From Christensenella sp. UBA5327 (GTDB lineage: Bacteria > Bacillota > Clostridia > Christensenellales > Aristaeellaceae), in assembly GCA_002411105.1 (NCBI GenBank), contig DHQX01000003.1, forward strand, positions 15,521 through 38,587: a DNA stretch of 23,067 bases, in the 5' to 3' direction. The notes under the pieces were generated by a model. It saw nothing but the letters and a program-made list of their open reading frames with translations, was not told the origin of the DNA and did not search any database. The position numbers and the translations under genes were made by a program. Below are positions 14,014 to 21,537 of the stretch, one piece after another; the first letter of the stretch is position 1; every line of letters begins with the position of its first letter.

Positions 14014-14042
14014 TTGACATTGTAGGATGATTGATTTATTAT
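14014..14042 (+). promoter_or_regulatory. Promoter of the sugar transporter operon
   Basis: TTGACA (14014-14019), a 17-bp spacer and TATTAT (14037-14042) form a near-consensus promoter 52 bp before the binding-protein ATG. The spacer starts with TTGTA, one half of the palindrome at 13924-13934, so the same regulator could contact it; a full palindrome is not visible here. Confidence 0.6.
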
Positions 14043-14093
14043 TTCCCTAAACAAAGCGCAGATCAGCGCCAAAAGAACGAGGAGGAATCCTAC

Positions 14094-15374
14094 ATGAAGA
14101 AACTGCTGGCCATCACCCTTGCCATGGCGATGCTGCTGTCCATGGCCGCCACCGCTTTCGCCCAGGAGAAAACCGTTGTGAAATTCTGGGCCTTCCCCAA
14201 CTTCGCCACCATTGATGACACCCTGGGCGCCTATGAAGAGAGCCTGATCGCCGCCTTTGAAGCCGCCAACCCCGATGTGGACGTGCAGCTGGAAATGTTG
14301 GACTTTGATGCCGGCCCCGCCAAAATCGCCACCGCCATCACTGCCGGCAACGCCCCTGACGTCATCTTTGACGCCCCCGGCCGCATCATGACCTGGGCCG
14401 CGGAGGGCATCCTGGAAAACCTCAACGACATGTTTTCTGACGCTGATAAGGCTGATATCTCCCAGGGCGTGCAGGAAGCCTCCAAATACAAGGGCGACTA
14501 CGTGATGTATCCCCTGGGCACAGCCCCCTTCTGCATGGGTTTCAACAAGACCATGCTGGAGCAGCACGGCTTGCTGGACATGCTGCCCCTGGAGGGAGAC
14601 CGCACCTGGACGCTGGAACAGTACGAAGCGCTGCTCAAGGCCCTTAAGGAAAAGGGCGAGGCGGGCGCTGTCATCTTCTGCCGCACCCAGGGCGGCGACC
14701 AGGGCACCCGTGCCTTCCTGGCCAACCTCTACGGCGGCAGCATCATGAACGATGAGCTGACTGCCTACACCACCAACGACGAGAACTTTGTGAAGGCCCT
14801 TGACTGGACCATGAAAGCCATCAAGGATGGCCTGCTTGAAGACGGCGTGGGCTTTGACGGCACGGGCGCGATTGACGAGTTTTCCGCTGGCCGTGTGAGC
14901 CACACCATCCTCTTTGGCACCGGCCTTTACAACCTGCGCAAAGCCCAGCTGGACGAGATGGAGATCGAGGCCGTGCTGGTGCCCTATCCCGCCCCCCAAG
15001 GTCAGGAGCAGCTGGAGTTCCTGGTGAGTGGCCTGTGCGTGCTCAAGAATGAGGATGCCAAGGTGGTTGACGCTGCCAAGCGCTTTGTGAAGTTCATGTG
15101 CGACGACCCCGAGTGGGCCGCCAAGAACGTGGCCCAGGCCGGCCAGTTCTCCCCCCGCGCCTCGGTGGTGGCGGAAGTGGAGGACAAGGAAATCGCCTAC
15201 GGCTCCACCATGAGCAAATTCTTTGGCAAGTACTACAACACCGTGCCAGGCTTCGCCCAGATGCGCACCTTCTGGTTCTCCGCCCTCCAGGCCGCCTTCT
15301 CCGGGCAGAAGACCGCCCAGGAAGCCATGGACTTCTTCGTGGAGGAAGCCAACAAAACGCTGGTGACCCAGTAA
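14094..15374 (+). CDS. Extracellular sugar-binding protein of an ABC transporter
   Basis: A 426-aa family 1 solute-binding protein. The signal peptide is residues 1-23 (ending ATAFA); there is no lipobox cysteine, which is unusual for a Gram-positive binding protein. The mature part shows KFWAFPNF, the lobe motif AAFEAANPDVDVQLEML, AGNAPDVIFDAPGRIMTWAAEGILENL, YPLGTAPFCMGFNKTML, and a C-terminal region with FVKFMCDDPEWAAKN. The start was placed at 14094 because GAGGAGG lies 8 nt upstream and the signal peptide begins there. It captures the substrate and passes it to the two permeases downstream. The neighbouring lyase and epimerase suggest N-acetylneuraminate or a related amino sugar. A terminator-like hairpin after the gene probably raises its level over the permeases. 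Confidence 0.9.
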   Translation: MKKLLAITLAMAMLLSMAATAFAQEKTVVKFWAFPNFATIDDTLGAYEESLIAAFEAANPDVDVQLEMLDFDAGPAKIATAITAGNAPDVIFDAPGRIMTWAAEGILENLNDMFSDADKADISQGVQEASKYKGDYVMYPLGTAPFCMGFNKTMLEQHGLLDMLPLEGDRTWTLEQYEALLKALKEKGEAGAVIFCRTQGGDQGTRAFLANLYGGSIMNDELTAYTTNDENFVKALDWTMKAIKDGLLEDGVGFDGTGAIDEFSAGRVSHTILFGTGLYNLRKAQLDEMEIEAVLVPYPAPQGQEQLEFLVSGLCVLKNEDAKVVDAAKRFVKFMCDDPEWAAKNVAQAGQFSPRASVVAEVEDKEIAYGSTMSKFFGKYYNTVPGFAQMRTFWFSALQAAFSGQKTAQEAMDFFVEEANKTLVTQ

Positions 15375-15386
15375 CCCTTAAAACCA

Positions 15387-15415
15387 GGGGGCGGGGTAAA
15401 CACCCCGCCCCTTTT
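15387..15415 (+). terminator. Partial terminator after the binding-protein gene
   Basis: GGGGCGGGGT and ACCCCGCCCC form a perfect 10-bp GC-rich stem with a 4-nt loop, followed by TTTT. It lies between the binding-protein stop and the first permease. The short T-run would allow some read-through, a common way to make more binding protein than permease. Confidence 0.75.
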
Positions 15416-15443
15416 CGCACCAGCGCCGGAAAGGAGAGGCCCC

Positions 15444-16364
15444 ATGTCAGTCATCCCCAATTTCAGGAAGGCCCGCCTGGGCAACCGCAAAATCCTGCTG
15501 CGGGAGACCGCGGTCTCCTACGCTTTTCTGCTGCCGGCGCTGCTGTTTTTTTCCGTGTTTGTGCTCTTGCCCATCATCCAGGGCGTTATCACCAGCTTTT
15601 ATCACTACAGCCTGAACACCTATGACTTCATCGGCCTGGACAACTACCGCCGCCTGATGCAGGATGAGGTGTTTTTAAAGTCGGTGGTCAACACCGTCGT
15701 CATCGTGGTGGGCACGGTGCCCATCATCCTGATTTTTGCCTTGTATGTGGCCAATTCCATCTACCAGCGCCATGCCTTTATCCGCTCCTTTTTCCGGGTG
15801 GTGTTTTATCTGCCGGTGGTGACGGGCACGGTGTCGGTGATTGTGGTGTGGCTGTTTATCTTCAACCCCAGGGTGGGGGTGCTCAACTTCGCCCTCAAAT
15901 CCCTGGGCCTGATCACGCAGAATATCTCCTGGCTGGGGGACCCGCGCTTTGCCCTGCCCGCCATCATGCTGGTGCTGCTCACCACCTCCATTGGGCAGCC
16001 CATCATCCTGTATGTGGCGAGCCTGGGCAACATCCCCACGGCGCTGCTTGAGGCGGCGCAGATTGACGGGGCCAACTCCCGCCAGGTGTTCAGACATATC
16101 AAGTGGCCGCTGCTGATGCCCACCACGCTGTATATTGTGGTGATCTCCACCATCAATTCCTTCCAGGTGTTCTCCCTCATCCAGCTGATGACCTCCGGCG
16201 GCCCCTTTTATGCCACCTCCACCGTCATGTACCTGCTGTATGAAAAGGCGTTCACCTTCTATGAGTTCGGCTATGCCAACGCCATGGGCGTATTGCTTGC
16301 GGTTGTGATTTCCATCTTTTCGCTCATCCAGTTCAAGGCTTTCAGCCGCGACGTGTCCTACTAA
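15444..16364 (+). CDS. Sugar ABC transporter permease (MalF type)
   Basis: A 306-aa inner membrane permease with about six helices, beginning at SYAFLLPALLFFSVFVLLPI. The early periplasmic FIGLDNYRRLM is typical of this group. The EAA loop that docks the ATPase is EAAQIDGANSRQVFRHIKWPLL near residue 200. AAAGGAGAGG sits four nt before the ATG. It forms a heterodimer with the permease encoded 10 bp downstream. The ATPase is not in this window, so a shared MsmK-type ATPase encoded elsewhere is likely. Confidence 0.93.
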   Translation: MSVIPNFRKARLGNRKILLRETAVSYAFLLPALLFFSVFVLLPIIQGVITSFYHYSLNTYDFIGLDNYRRLMQDEVFLKSVVNTVVIVVGTVPIILIFALYVANSIYQRHAFIRSFFRVVFYLPVVTGTVSVIVVWLFIFNPRVGVLNFALKSLGLITQNISWLGDPRFALPAIMLVLLTTSIGQPIILYVASLGNIPTALLEAAQIDGANSRQVFRHIKWPLLMPTTLYIVVISTINSFQVFSLIQLMTSGGPFYATSTVMYLLYEKAFTFYEFGYANAMGVLLAVVISIFSLIQFKAFSRDVSY

Positions 16365-16374
16365 GGGGGAAGCC

Positions 16375-17238
16375 ATGTCAGAGAAAAACGCCAAGCTGAT
16401 GTCCTCCGTCGGGTCCAGCCGTTTTACGGCGCTGTCGGCCCTGAACATGCTGTTTTTGGGGATCATCACCTTCACCATCTTCATTTTTCCCTTTTATTGG
16501 GTGATCAGCGGGTCTTTTAAGACCATGAAGGCCATCAACGCCTCCCCGCCCCAGTGGTGGCCGGCCGAGCCCACCCTCAGAAACTATGAGAAGCTGTTCA
16601 AAAACCCGGCGCTGGATTGGTTTCTCAATTCGGTCATCATCGCGGTGGCCACCATGCTCATCGTGGTGCTGGCGGCGTCGCTAGCGGGCTATGTGCTGGC
16701 AAAAAAGAAATTCATCGGCCGCAGGGTGGTGTTCACCGTCTTTATCGCCGCCATGGCGCTGCCCAAGCAGGTGATTCTGGTGCCTTTGGTGCGGCTGATC
16801 TCCGGCTGGGGCTTTCATGATACGCTGATGGCGGTGATTCTCTCGGGCGTGGGCTGGCCCTTTGGCGTGTTTTTGATGAAGCAGTTTTCAGAGGGCATCC
16901 CGGGGGAGTTGCTGGAGGCAGCTAAGATCGATGGCTCAGGCGAGGTGCGCACCTTTGTGACCATGGTCTTGCCCCTGGTGTCAGCCGGCATGGCGGCCCT
17001 GGCGATTTTCACCTTTGTGACGGCGTGGAACGACTATTTCATGCAGCTGGTGATGCTGTCCTCCCGGTCAAACCTGACGCTGCAGCTGGGCGTGGCCACG
17101 CTGCAAAAGGAAAACGCCACCGACTATGGTCTGCTGATGGCTGGCGCTGCCATTGCCGCCATCCCCATCATCACGGTGTTTATCGCCTTCCAGAAATATT
17201 TCACCCAGGGCATCACCATGGGCGCAGTAAAAGGTTAA
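16375..17238 (+). CDS. Sugar ABC transporter permease (MalG type)
   Basis: A 287-aa permease with six predicted helices. Residues ~18-45 hold the first helix, followed by FYWVISGSFKTMKAINASPPQWWP, typical of MalG/UgpE-like subunits. The EAA loop is EAAKIDGSGEVRTFVTMVLPL. The end, IAFQKYFTQGITMGAVKG, is a characteristic C-terminal signature of the subfamily. It follows the MalF-type gene by 10 bp and is followed by the lyase gene after 59 bp. Confidence 0.93.
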   Translation: MSEKNAKLMSSVGSSRFTALSALNMLFLGIITFTIFIFPFYWVISGSFKTMKAINASPPQWWPAEPTLRNYEKLFKNPALDWFLNSVIIAVATMLIVVLAASLAGYVLAKKKFIGRRVVFTVFIAAMALPKQVILVPLVRLISGWGFHDTLMAVILSGVGWPFGVFLMKQFSEGIPGELLEAAKIDGSGEVRTFVTMVLPLVSAGMAALAIFTFVTAWNDYFMQLVMLSSRSNLTLQLGVATLQKENATDYGLLMAGAAIAAIPIITVFIAFQKYFTQGITMGAVKG

Positions 17239-17297
17239 TGTCGATTCTCCACCGTTGTGTGCAGCCGATGAAGAATCAACATTTGAGGAGTATCAAG

Positions 17298-18206
17298 ATG
17301 GAATCCAGGAATAGGTATCAGGGAATCTTCCCCGCGTTTTATGCCTGCTACGATGAGAGCGGTGACATCAGCCAGCCAAGAAGCCAGGCATTGGCCCGGC
17401 ACCTGCTGGCCCAGGGGGTGCAGGGGCTGTATGTGAACGGATCCTCGGGCGAGTGCATCTACTTATCGGTGGATGAGCGCAAGCGGGTGCTGGAGGCTGT
17501 GATGGAGGCGGTGGGGGATAAGCTCACCGTGATTGCCCATGTGGCGGCCAACAACACCCGGGACTCGGTGGAACTGGCCCGCCACGCCCAGGCGCTGGGG
17601 GTGGATGCCATCGCCGCCATCCCGCCTATCTACTTCCGCCTGCCGGAGGAGGCCATCGCCCGGTACTGGAATGATATCTCCGAAGCGGCGCCTGAGACCG
17701 ACTTTGTCATCTACAACATCCCCCAGCTGGCGGGCGTGGCGCTCACCCCCAGCCTATTTGGGGAGATGCTGAAAAACCCCCGGGTGAAGGCGGTGAAAAA
17801 CTCCTCCATGCCGGTGCAGGATATTGAGATATTCAGGAGCCTGGGCAAGGGGAGGATCACGGTGTTCAACGGCCCGGACGAACAGTTTGTGGCCGGCAGG
17901 GTGATGGGCGCTGAGGGGGGGATTGGCGGCACCTATGGGGCGATGCCCCGGCTGTTCCTGAAGGCGGATCATTTCATCCAGTCCGGCTCCTTTGAGGGCG
18001 CCCGCGCCATCCAGGTGGAGATCAACCGGGTGATCAGCCTCCTGCTCACCGGCAAGGGCAACCTCTATGCCATGCTCAAGGAAGTGCTGCGGCAAAAGGG
18101 CATCATCTGCGGCTCGGTCCGCGCCCCGCTCACCCCGCTTCAGGAGGGGGACCGGGAGATCGCCAAACATGCCGCCCGGATCATCGCTCAGGCGGAGCAG
18201 GGATAA
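17298..18206 (+). CDS. N-acetylneuraminate-lyase-like aldolase (DapA/NanA family)
   Basis: A 302-aa class I aldolase, the usual length. The Schiff-base Lys167 is in VKAVKNSS; the catalytic Tyr139 is in FVIYNIPQLAGV; the carboxylate-binding loop is GSSGE at 48-52 (GSTGE in E. coli NanA). YNIP(x)L(x)GV and AEGGIGGTYG match sialate lyases better than dihydrodipicolinate synthases, which have YNVPxRT. The expected reaction is cleavage of N-acetylneuraminate to ManNAc and pyruvate. GAGGAG lies 7 nt before the ATG; the open frame extends back to 17025 but that overlaps the permease. It is last in the transporter operon and ends at a strong hairpin. A related sugar-acid aldolase is possible. Confidence 0.82.
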   Translation: MESRNRYQGIFPAFYACYDESGDISQPRSQALARHLLAQGVQGLYVNGSSGECIYLSVDERKRVLEAVMEAVGDKLTVIAHVAANNTRDSVELARHAQALGVDAIAAIPPIYFRLPEEAIARYWNDISEAAPETDFVIYNIPQLAGVALTPSLFGEMLKNPRVKAVKNSSMPVQDIEIFRSLGKGRITVFNGPDEQFVAGRVMGAEGGIGGTYGAMPRLFLKADHFIQSGSFEGARAIQVEINRVISLLLTGKGNLYAMLKEVLRQKGIICGSVRAPLTPLQEGDREIAKHAARIIAQAEQG

Positions 18207-18218
18207 TACAGCATCAAC

Positions 18219-18258
18219 ATATGTGGGGGCTTTCTTCAAGTGAAAGCCCCCCACATAT
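18219..18258. terminator. Long hairpin between convergent genes
   Basis: ATATGTGGGGGCTTTC and GAAAGCCCCCCACATAT pair over 16 bp with a single C bulge around a 7-nt loop. It lies between the aldolase stop (plus) and the reductase stop (minus), so it probably serves both. T-tracts are poor on both sides. Confidence 0.75.
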
Positions 18259-18266
18259 CTTTGCTG

Positions 18267-18980
18267 TTAGCAAAACCCGCCATCCACCCCCAGCACCTGG
18301 CCGGTGATGAAGCTGGCTTCCCCGGACAATAAAAAATGCGCGGCGGCGGCCACCTCATCCGGTTTGCCCAGGCGGCAAAGGGCACAGCGGCTGGCCAGGG
18401 CTTCCAGGTCAGAGGGGCTGTAACCACTCAGCATATCAGTCAGGATGACGCCAGGGGCCAGGGCGTTGGACCGGATGCCGCAGGGGCCCAGCTCCTGCGC
18501 CAGAGACTGGGCCAGGCTGATAAGCCCGGCCTTGCTGGCGGCGTAGGCGGCCTCGCAGGAAGCCCCCATGAGGCCCCAGATAGAGGAGACAAACAGCAAG
18601 CTCCCCGCTTTTCGGCTGACCAGGTGGGGGATAAAGGCCCGGCTCACCAGAAAGGCGCTGCGCAGGTTGGTGGCCATGAGGTCATCCCAGGCGGCGGGGG
18701 AAGTGTCGGACAGCAAAGCGGTGTGGCTGACACCGGCGTTTAGCACCAGGGCGTCCAGGTGGCCCAGATGCGTCAAGGCCAAATGATATAGCTGTTCCGC
18801 CTCACCTTGGGTGAGGGCAGGGTTTTTGAGGGGAAAAGCCCCGGTTTCAGCCTGGAGGCTGCTGGCCGTGGCCTCATTTTCCCGGTAGGTGAAGGCCACG
18901 CGCCAGCCTTCCTGGCTGAGCCTTTTTACAATCGCCCGGCCAATGCCCCGGGAGCCGCCGGTGACAAGCGCTGTATGCAT
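18267..18980 (-). CDS. FabG-like short-chain dehydrogenase/reductase
   Basis: A 237-aa SDR. It has the NAD(P)-binding TGGSRGIGRA at 7-16, LNAG near residue 82, the catalytic Ser in FVSSIWGLMGAS, and YAASK. ELGPCGIRSNALAPGVILTDM and FITGQVLGVDGG close the fold. The combination SSxWGxxGASCE...Y, ELGPxGI and VLGVxGG resembles clostridial proteins annotated as EF-P 5-aminopentanone reductase (YmfI-like), so that is one candidate; 3-oxoacyl-ACP reductase is the generic alternative. No fatty acid or EF-P gene is adjacent. The start at 18980 follows AGGAGGGG; the open frame continues to 19115 but crosses its own promoter. Confidence 0.8.
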   Translation of the reverse strand: MHTALVTGGSRGIGRAIVKRLSQEGWRVAFTYRENEATASSLQAETGAFPLKNPALTQGEAEQLYHLALTHLGHLDALVLNAGVSHTALLSDTSPAAWDDLMATNLRSAFLVSRAFIPHLVSRKAGSLLFVSSIWGLMGASCEAAYAASKAGLISLAQSLAQELGPCGIRSNALAPGVILTDMLSGYSPSDLEALASRCALCRLGKPDEVAAAAHFLLSGEASFITGQVLGVDGGFC

Positions 18981-19005
18981 GCTCTCTCCCCTCCTGTTGT
19001 CCGCC

Positions 19006-19034
19006 ATTGTAGGCCGGTTTTTGTGGGCTGTCAA
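19006..19034 (-). promoter_or_regulatory. Promoter of the SDR gene
   Basis: On the minus strand TTGACA (19029-19034), a 17-bp spacer and TACAAT (19006-19011) form a near-consensus sigma-A promoter 25 bp before the reductase ATG. Its -35 lies 12 bp from the -35 of the divergent promoter, so the two may compete for polymerase. Confidence 0.7.
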
Positions 19035-19046
19035 CGCGCCACACGC

Positions 19047-19075
19047 TTTACAGGGGCTCCCTTTCCGGCTATAAT
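19047..19075 (+). promoter_or_regulatory. Promoter of the small secreted protein / secDF unit
   Basis: TTTACA (19047-19052), a 17-bp spacer and a perfect TATAAT (19070-19075) lie about 30 bp before the start of the small secreted protein. No other promoter is evident before secD, so this one may serve all three genes. Confidence 0.7.
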
Positions 19076-19107
19076 GGCCCCATTGCACAAGAGAAAGGAG
19101 GGCCATG

Positions 19108-19413
19108 ATGCTCAAGCGTTTGCTGTGGCTGACCCTTTTGATTTGCGCCCTCCTGTTGATGCTGGGGTTGATGACGGCCCAGGCGGAGGCGCCGTATGCG
19201 CCGATGACCGCCCTGACACCCCAGTGGGCGGCCCTGCCGCCGGAGGCCCCGGCCCCCCTTGCGGCCCAGGCACGGAAGCCTGCGGACGCTCAACTGGCAA
19301 GTCTCATGGCCTCCATCATCCACCCTGCGGCGATGCCGGAGGATCCCCCGGCGCGGGCGGCTTACCACCTGCGCTGTTTTTCAGCCTTTCACTACCCCGA
19401 CCGGGCGGGATAG
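19108..19413 (+). CDS. Small secreted protein of unknown function
   Basis: A 101-aa exported protein that I do not recognise. Residues 1-27 are a signal peptide (LLWLTLLICALLLMLGLMTAQAEA). The mature part is Ala/Pro-rich (LPPEAPAPLAAQARKPADAQLASLMASIIHPAAMPEDPPARAAYHL) and ends CFSAFHYPDRAG. No repeats or catalytic motif are visible. The second ATG (19108) is 5 nt after AGGAGG; the first, at 19105, is too close. It has its own strong promoter and is 52 bp ahead of secD, so it is probably cotranscribed with secDF. It may be a fast-evolving envelope protein. Confidence 0.6.
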   Translation: MLKRLLWLTLLICALLLMLGLMTAQAEAPYAPMTALTPQWAALPPEAPAPLAAQARKPADAQLASLMASIIHPAAMPEDPPARAAYHLRCFSAFHYPDRAG

Positions 19414-19465
19414 CCCGCGCTTCCTTGGACAGATACCAGGTCGATGAATGAAAGGAAGTACGGAT

Positions 19466-20800
19466 ATGGCTAAACCGGTACCAACCAAAAAGATCACCGT
19501 CAACCGCAAGGCGGTTTCCGCGGTGACATTGCTTGTACTCATTGCGCTCACGGTTGTTTTTGTGTGGCTGGGCGTCACCGGGCGGAACATGGATGCCCAG
19601 GGGCTGTATAAACTGCTGCCCTGGCTGCCCACCACGGGAACTGAAGCCCGCTGGCGCGAGGCCCTGGTGCCAGGGGCGGAGCTGGGTGAAAACCTGGTGC
19701 TGACCTTCAGGCCCCAGGCTGAAAACCCGCTGACCGAGGAGGAAAAGGCGGAGACGGTGCGCGTGATCGCGGCCCGGCTGGCCGACCTGGGCTGGCGGGA
19801 CACAAAGGTGGAGCTGACCCAGGACGGCGCTGTGCGCGCCATCATGCCCAAGGCCGCCGATGACGGCCACCTGGAGCATCTGCTGGATGCCCGGGGGCAT
19901 TTCACCTTCTCAGACCCCCAGGGCAACGAGTTCCTGACCGGCGAGCACATCGCCACCGCTGGCTTTGGCATGGCCAACCAGGCGGGCACGGATTTCTCCC
20001 TGTCCATCGCCTTTGATGACGAGGGCAAGCGCATTTTTGCCGAAAAAACCACGGAATTGGTGGGGCAGTCCATCACCCTGAAGCTGGACGGCAACACCCT
20101 GGTGTCCCCCGGGGTGAACGAGCCGCTCACAGCAGGCGGGGTGTCCATCCCCGGCTTCGCCCTGGAGCCGGCGCGGGAATACGCCGTGATGATGCGCTCC
20201 GGCGCCATGCCCTATGCCCTTGAGGTGGCGGAGCGGACAGCCGGCACGCCCTTGCTTGGTGAAGGCGTTCAAAACAGGCTGATTGTGGCGCTCACGGTGG
20301 TGTTTGCCCTGGTGGCGCTGTACTTCATCATCCGCCAGCGCCTGGGCGGCGTGGTGGCGGCCTGGATGCTGCTGGTCCAGCTGGCGCTGTCTTATTTCTT
20401 CGCGGCGCTCATGCGCGCGGGCTTCACCCTGGTGACCTTGAGCGCCATCTGGCTGGGCTTCCTGGCGGTGGTGTTTGGCATCGTGGTGCTGTTTGAAAAC
20501 GTGCAGGAGGACATCCGCCGGGGCCGCTCGGTGCGCCAGGCGGTGAAGGAGAGCTATGCCGGGCGCGGGCACGCGGCGCTGGATGTGATGGCGGCGCTGT
20601 TGATCATCTGCGTGGTGGTGATCATCATTGACGCCCAGGGCGTGGTGGGCAGCTTTGCCAAGGTGCTGGGGATTAGCCTGCTGGTTGGCCTGGTCCTCAC
20701 TCAGGTGGCTTTGCGGGTCATTCTGAACGAAACCCTGACCCTTTTTGGCGACCGCTCTGCGCTTTACGCCAGCGGCGTCATGAAAAAGGAGGAAGAATAA
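19466..20800 (+). CDS. secD: Protein translocase subunit SecD, divergent
   Basis: A 444-aa SecD, one of two membrane proteins that help pull proteins across after SecA/SecYEG. One helix lies at 16-36. The large extracellular domain (about 75-255) has the ferredoxin-like head (LTEEEKAETVRVIAARLADLGW) and the conserved VGQSITLKLDGNTLVSPGVNEPL and YAVMMRSGAMPYALEV. Five more helices follow from about 270. The fourth helix, normally carrying VDANVLIFERI, here reads VFGIVVLFENV, so the Asp and Asn are replaced by Phe337 and Ile339. The later ILDAN region keeps Asp373. The start at 19466 is chosen for AAGGAAG upstream. SecF follows immediately, with its ATG right after the stop. Confidence 0.85.
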   Translation: MAKPVPTKKITVNRKAVSAVTLLVLIALTVVFVWLGVTGRNMDAQGLYKLLPWLPTTGTEARWREALVPGAELGENLVLTFRPQAENPLTEEEKAETVRVIAARLADLGWRDTKVELTQDGAVRAIMPKAADDGHLEHLLDARGHFTFSDPQGNEFLTGEHIATAGFGMANQAGTDFSLSIAFDDEGKRIFAEKTTELVGQSITLKLDGNTLVSPGVNEPLTAGGVSIPGFALEPAREYAVMMRSGAMPYALEVAERTAGTPLLGEGVQNRLIVALTVVFALVALYFIIRQRLGGVVAAWMLLVQLALSYFFAALMRAGFTLVTLSAIWLGFLAVVFGIVVLFENVQEDIRRGRSVRQAVKESYAGRGHAALDVMAALLIICVVVIIIDAQGVVGSFAKVLGISLLVGLVLTQVALRVILNETLTLFGDRSALYASGVMKKEEE

Positions 20801-21436
20801 ATGAAAATCCGTTCATCTGCCCTCGTGACCCTGGCGGTGTCGGTGATGGTCATTCTCATCGGCATCGTGCTGGCGGTGACAGGCATGGGCCTCAAGCACT
20901 ATTCCCAGTCCTTCCGCCCTGCGGATATCACCCAGATGCTCTGGGCGATGCTGGCGGTGGTGATCCTGCTGTTTGTCTTTGGCTTTGTGCGCTATGACAT
21001 GCCGGGGGGCCTGGCCCTGGGTGTGGCGGGGCTGCATGACCAGCTGCTCACCCTGGCGCTCACCACCCTTGCCAGCATTGCTTTTGTCCAGAGCTACAGC
21101 ATGCCTGCCCTGGTGGTGGGAAGCGCTGTGTTCACCTGCTGTTTCTCGGTGCCGGTGCTGCGTGAAGCGCGGCTGATTGGCAAAAGCGTCTCCCTCCGAG
21201 AGCACACCCGGGAGGAAGTGGCTGGCATGGCGGTGAAGAAGACCATGCCTGTTGTGATCCTGGTGGGCGCTGTGGCGCTTCTCATCTTCATCGCCTTTGC
21301 CGTGAGCGGCAATTCCCTCATGATCGGCTTCATGCTGCCCGTGCTGGCGGGCATTGTGGCGTCCTTCCTGTCCGCCACGCGGATCACCCCCTATCTCTGG
21401 GCGGCTGCCGCGTCCCGCAGCCGTTCCAAACGCTGA
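20801..21436 (+). CDS. secF: Shortened SecF-like translocase subunit
   Basis: A 211-aa membrane protein, well below the usual ~290-310 residues of SecF. One N-terminal helix (8-27) is followed by only ~20 residues and then a block of helices, so the extracellular domain of normal SecF is missing. The SecF core is recognisable in GLALGVAGLHDQLLTLAL. The next helix, normally GYSxNDTVVVFDRIRE, reads VVGSAVFTCCFSVPVLREA without its Asp. The following cytoplasmic loop and helix (HTREEVAGMAVKKTMPVVILVG) lack the usual Arg-Ser-x-x-T-S. It begins one base after the secD stop and ends before a terminator. SecF is the best call from position and the partial motif. Confidence 0.7.
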   Translation: MKIRSSALVTLAVSVMVILIGIVLAVTGMGLKHYSQSFRPADITQMLWAMLAVVILLFVFGFVRYDMPGGLALGVAGLHDQLLTLALTTLASIAFVQSYSMPALVVGSAVFTCCFSVPVLREARLIGKSVSLREHTREEVAGMAVKKTMPVVILVGAVALLIFIAFAVSGNSLMIGFMLPVLAGIVASFLSATRITPYLWAAAASRSRSKR

Positions 21437-21456
21437 TCCCCTATCACCTGAAGCAA

Positions 21457-21521
21457 CCTCCCCAAGCCCATCCCTGAGGCATATCAAAGCATTCAGGGAG
21501 GGGCCGGGGAGGGGGCTTTTT
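21457..21521 (+). terminator. Terminator after secDF
   Basis: CCTCCCC (21457-21463) and CCCTGA (21472-21477) pair with TCAGGG (21493-21498) and GGGGAGG (21506-21512). A run of T (21517-21521) follows. Several alternative pairings with AAGCCC/GGGGCTT exist. The T-run is 17 nt before the recJ ATG, so recJ may depend on read-through or on a promoter I cannot see. Confidence 0.65.
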
Positions 21522-21537
21522 CAAAAGAAAGGACCCC

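Noticed and set aside
14010..14999. A 329-aa open frame on the minus strand opposite the sugar-binding protein
   Set aside because: It is Gly/His/Val-rich, has no family motif and is the antisense shadow of a clear binding-protein gene with a good start and ribosome binding site.
15675..16484. A 269-aa minus-strand open frame
   Set aside because: It is antisense to the MalF-type permease and consists of low-complexity His/Asp/Gly runs without recognisable domains.
17025..17297. N-terminal extension of the aldolase open frame
   Set aside because: It overlaps the end of the permease gene; the ATG at 17298 has GAGGAG upstream and starts where homologs start.
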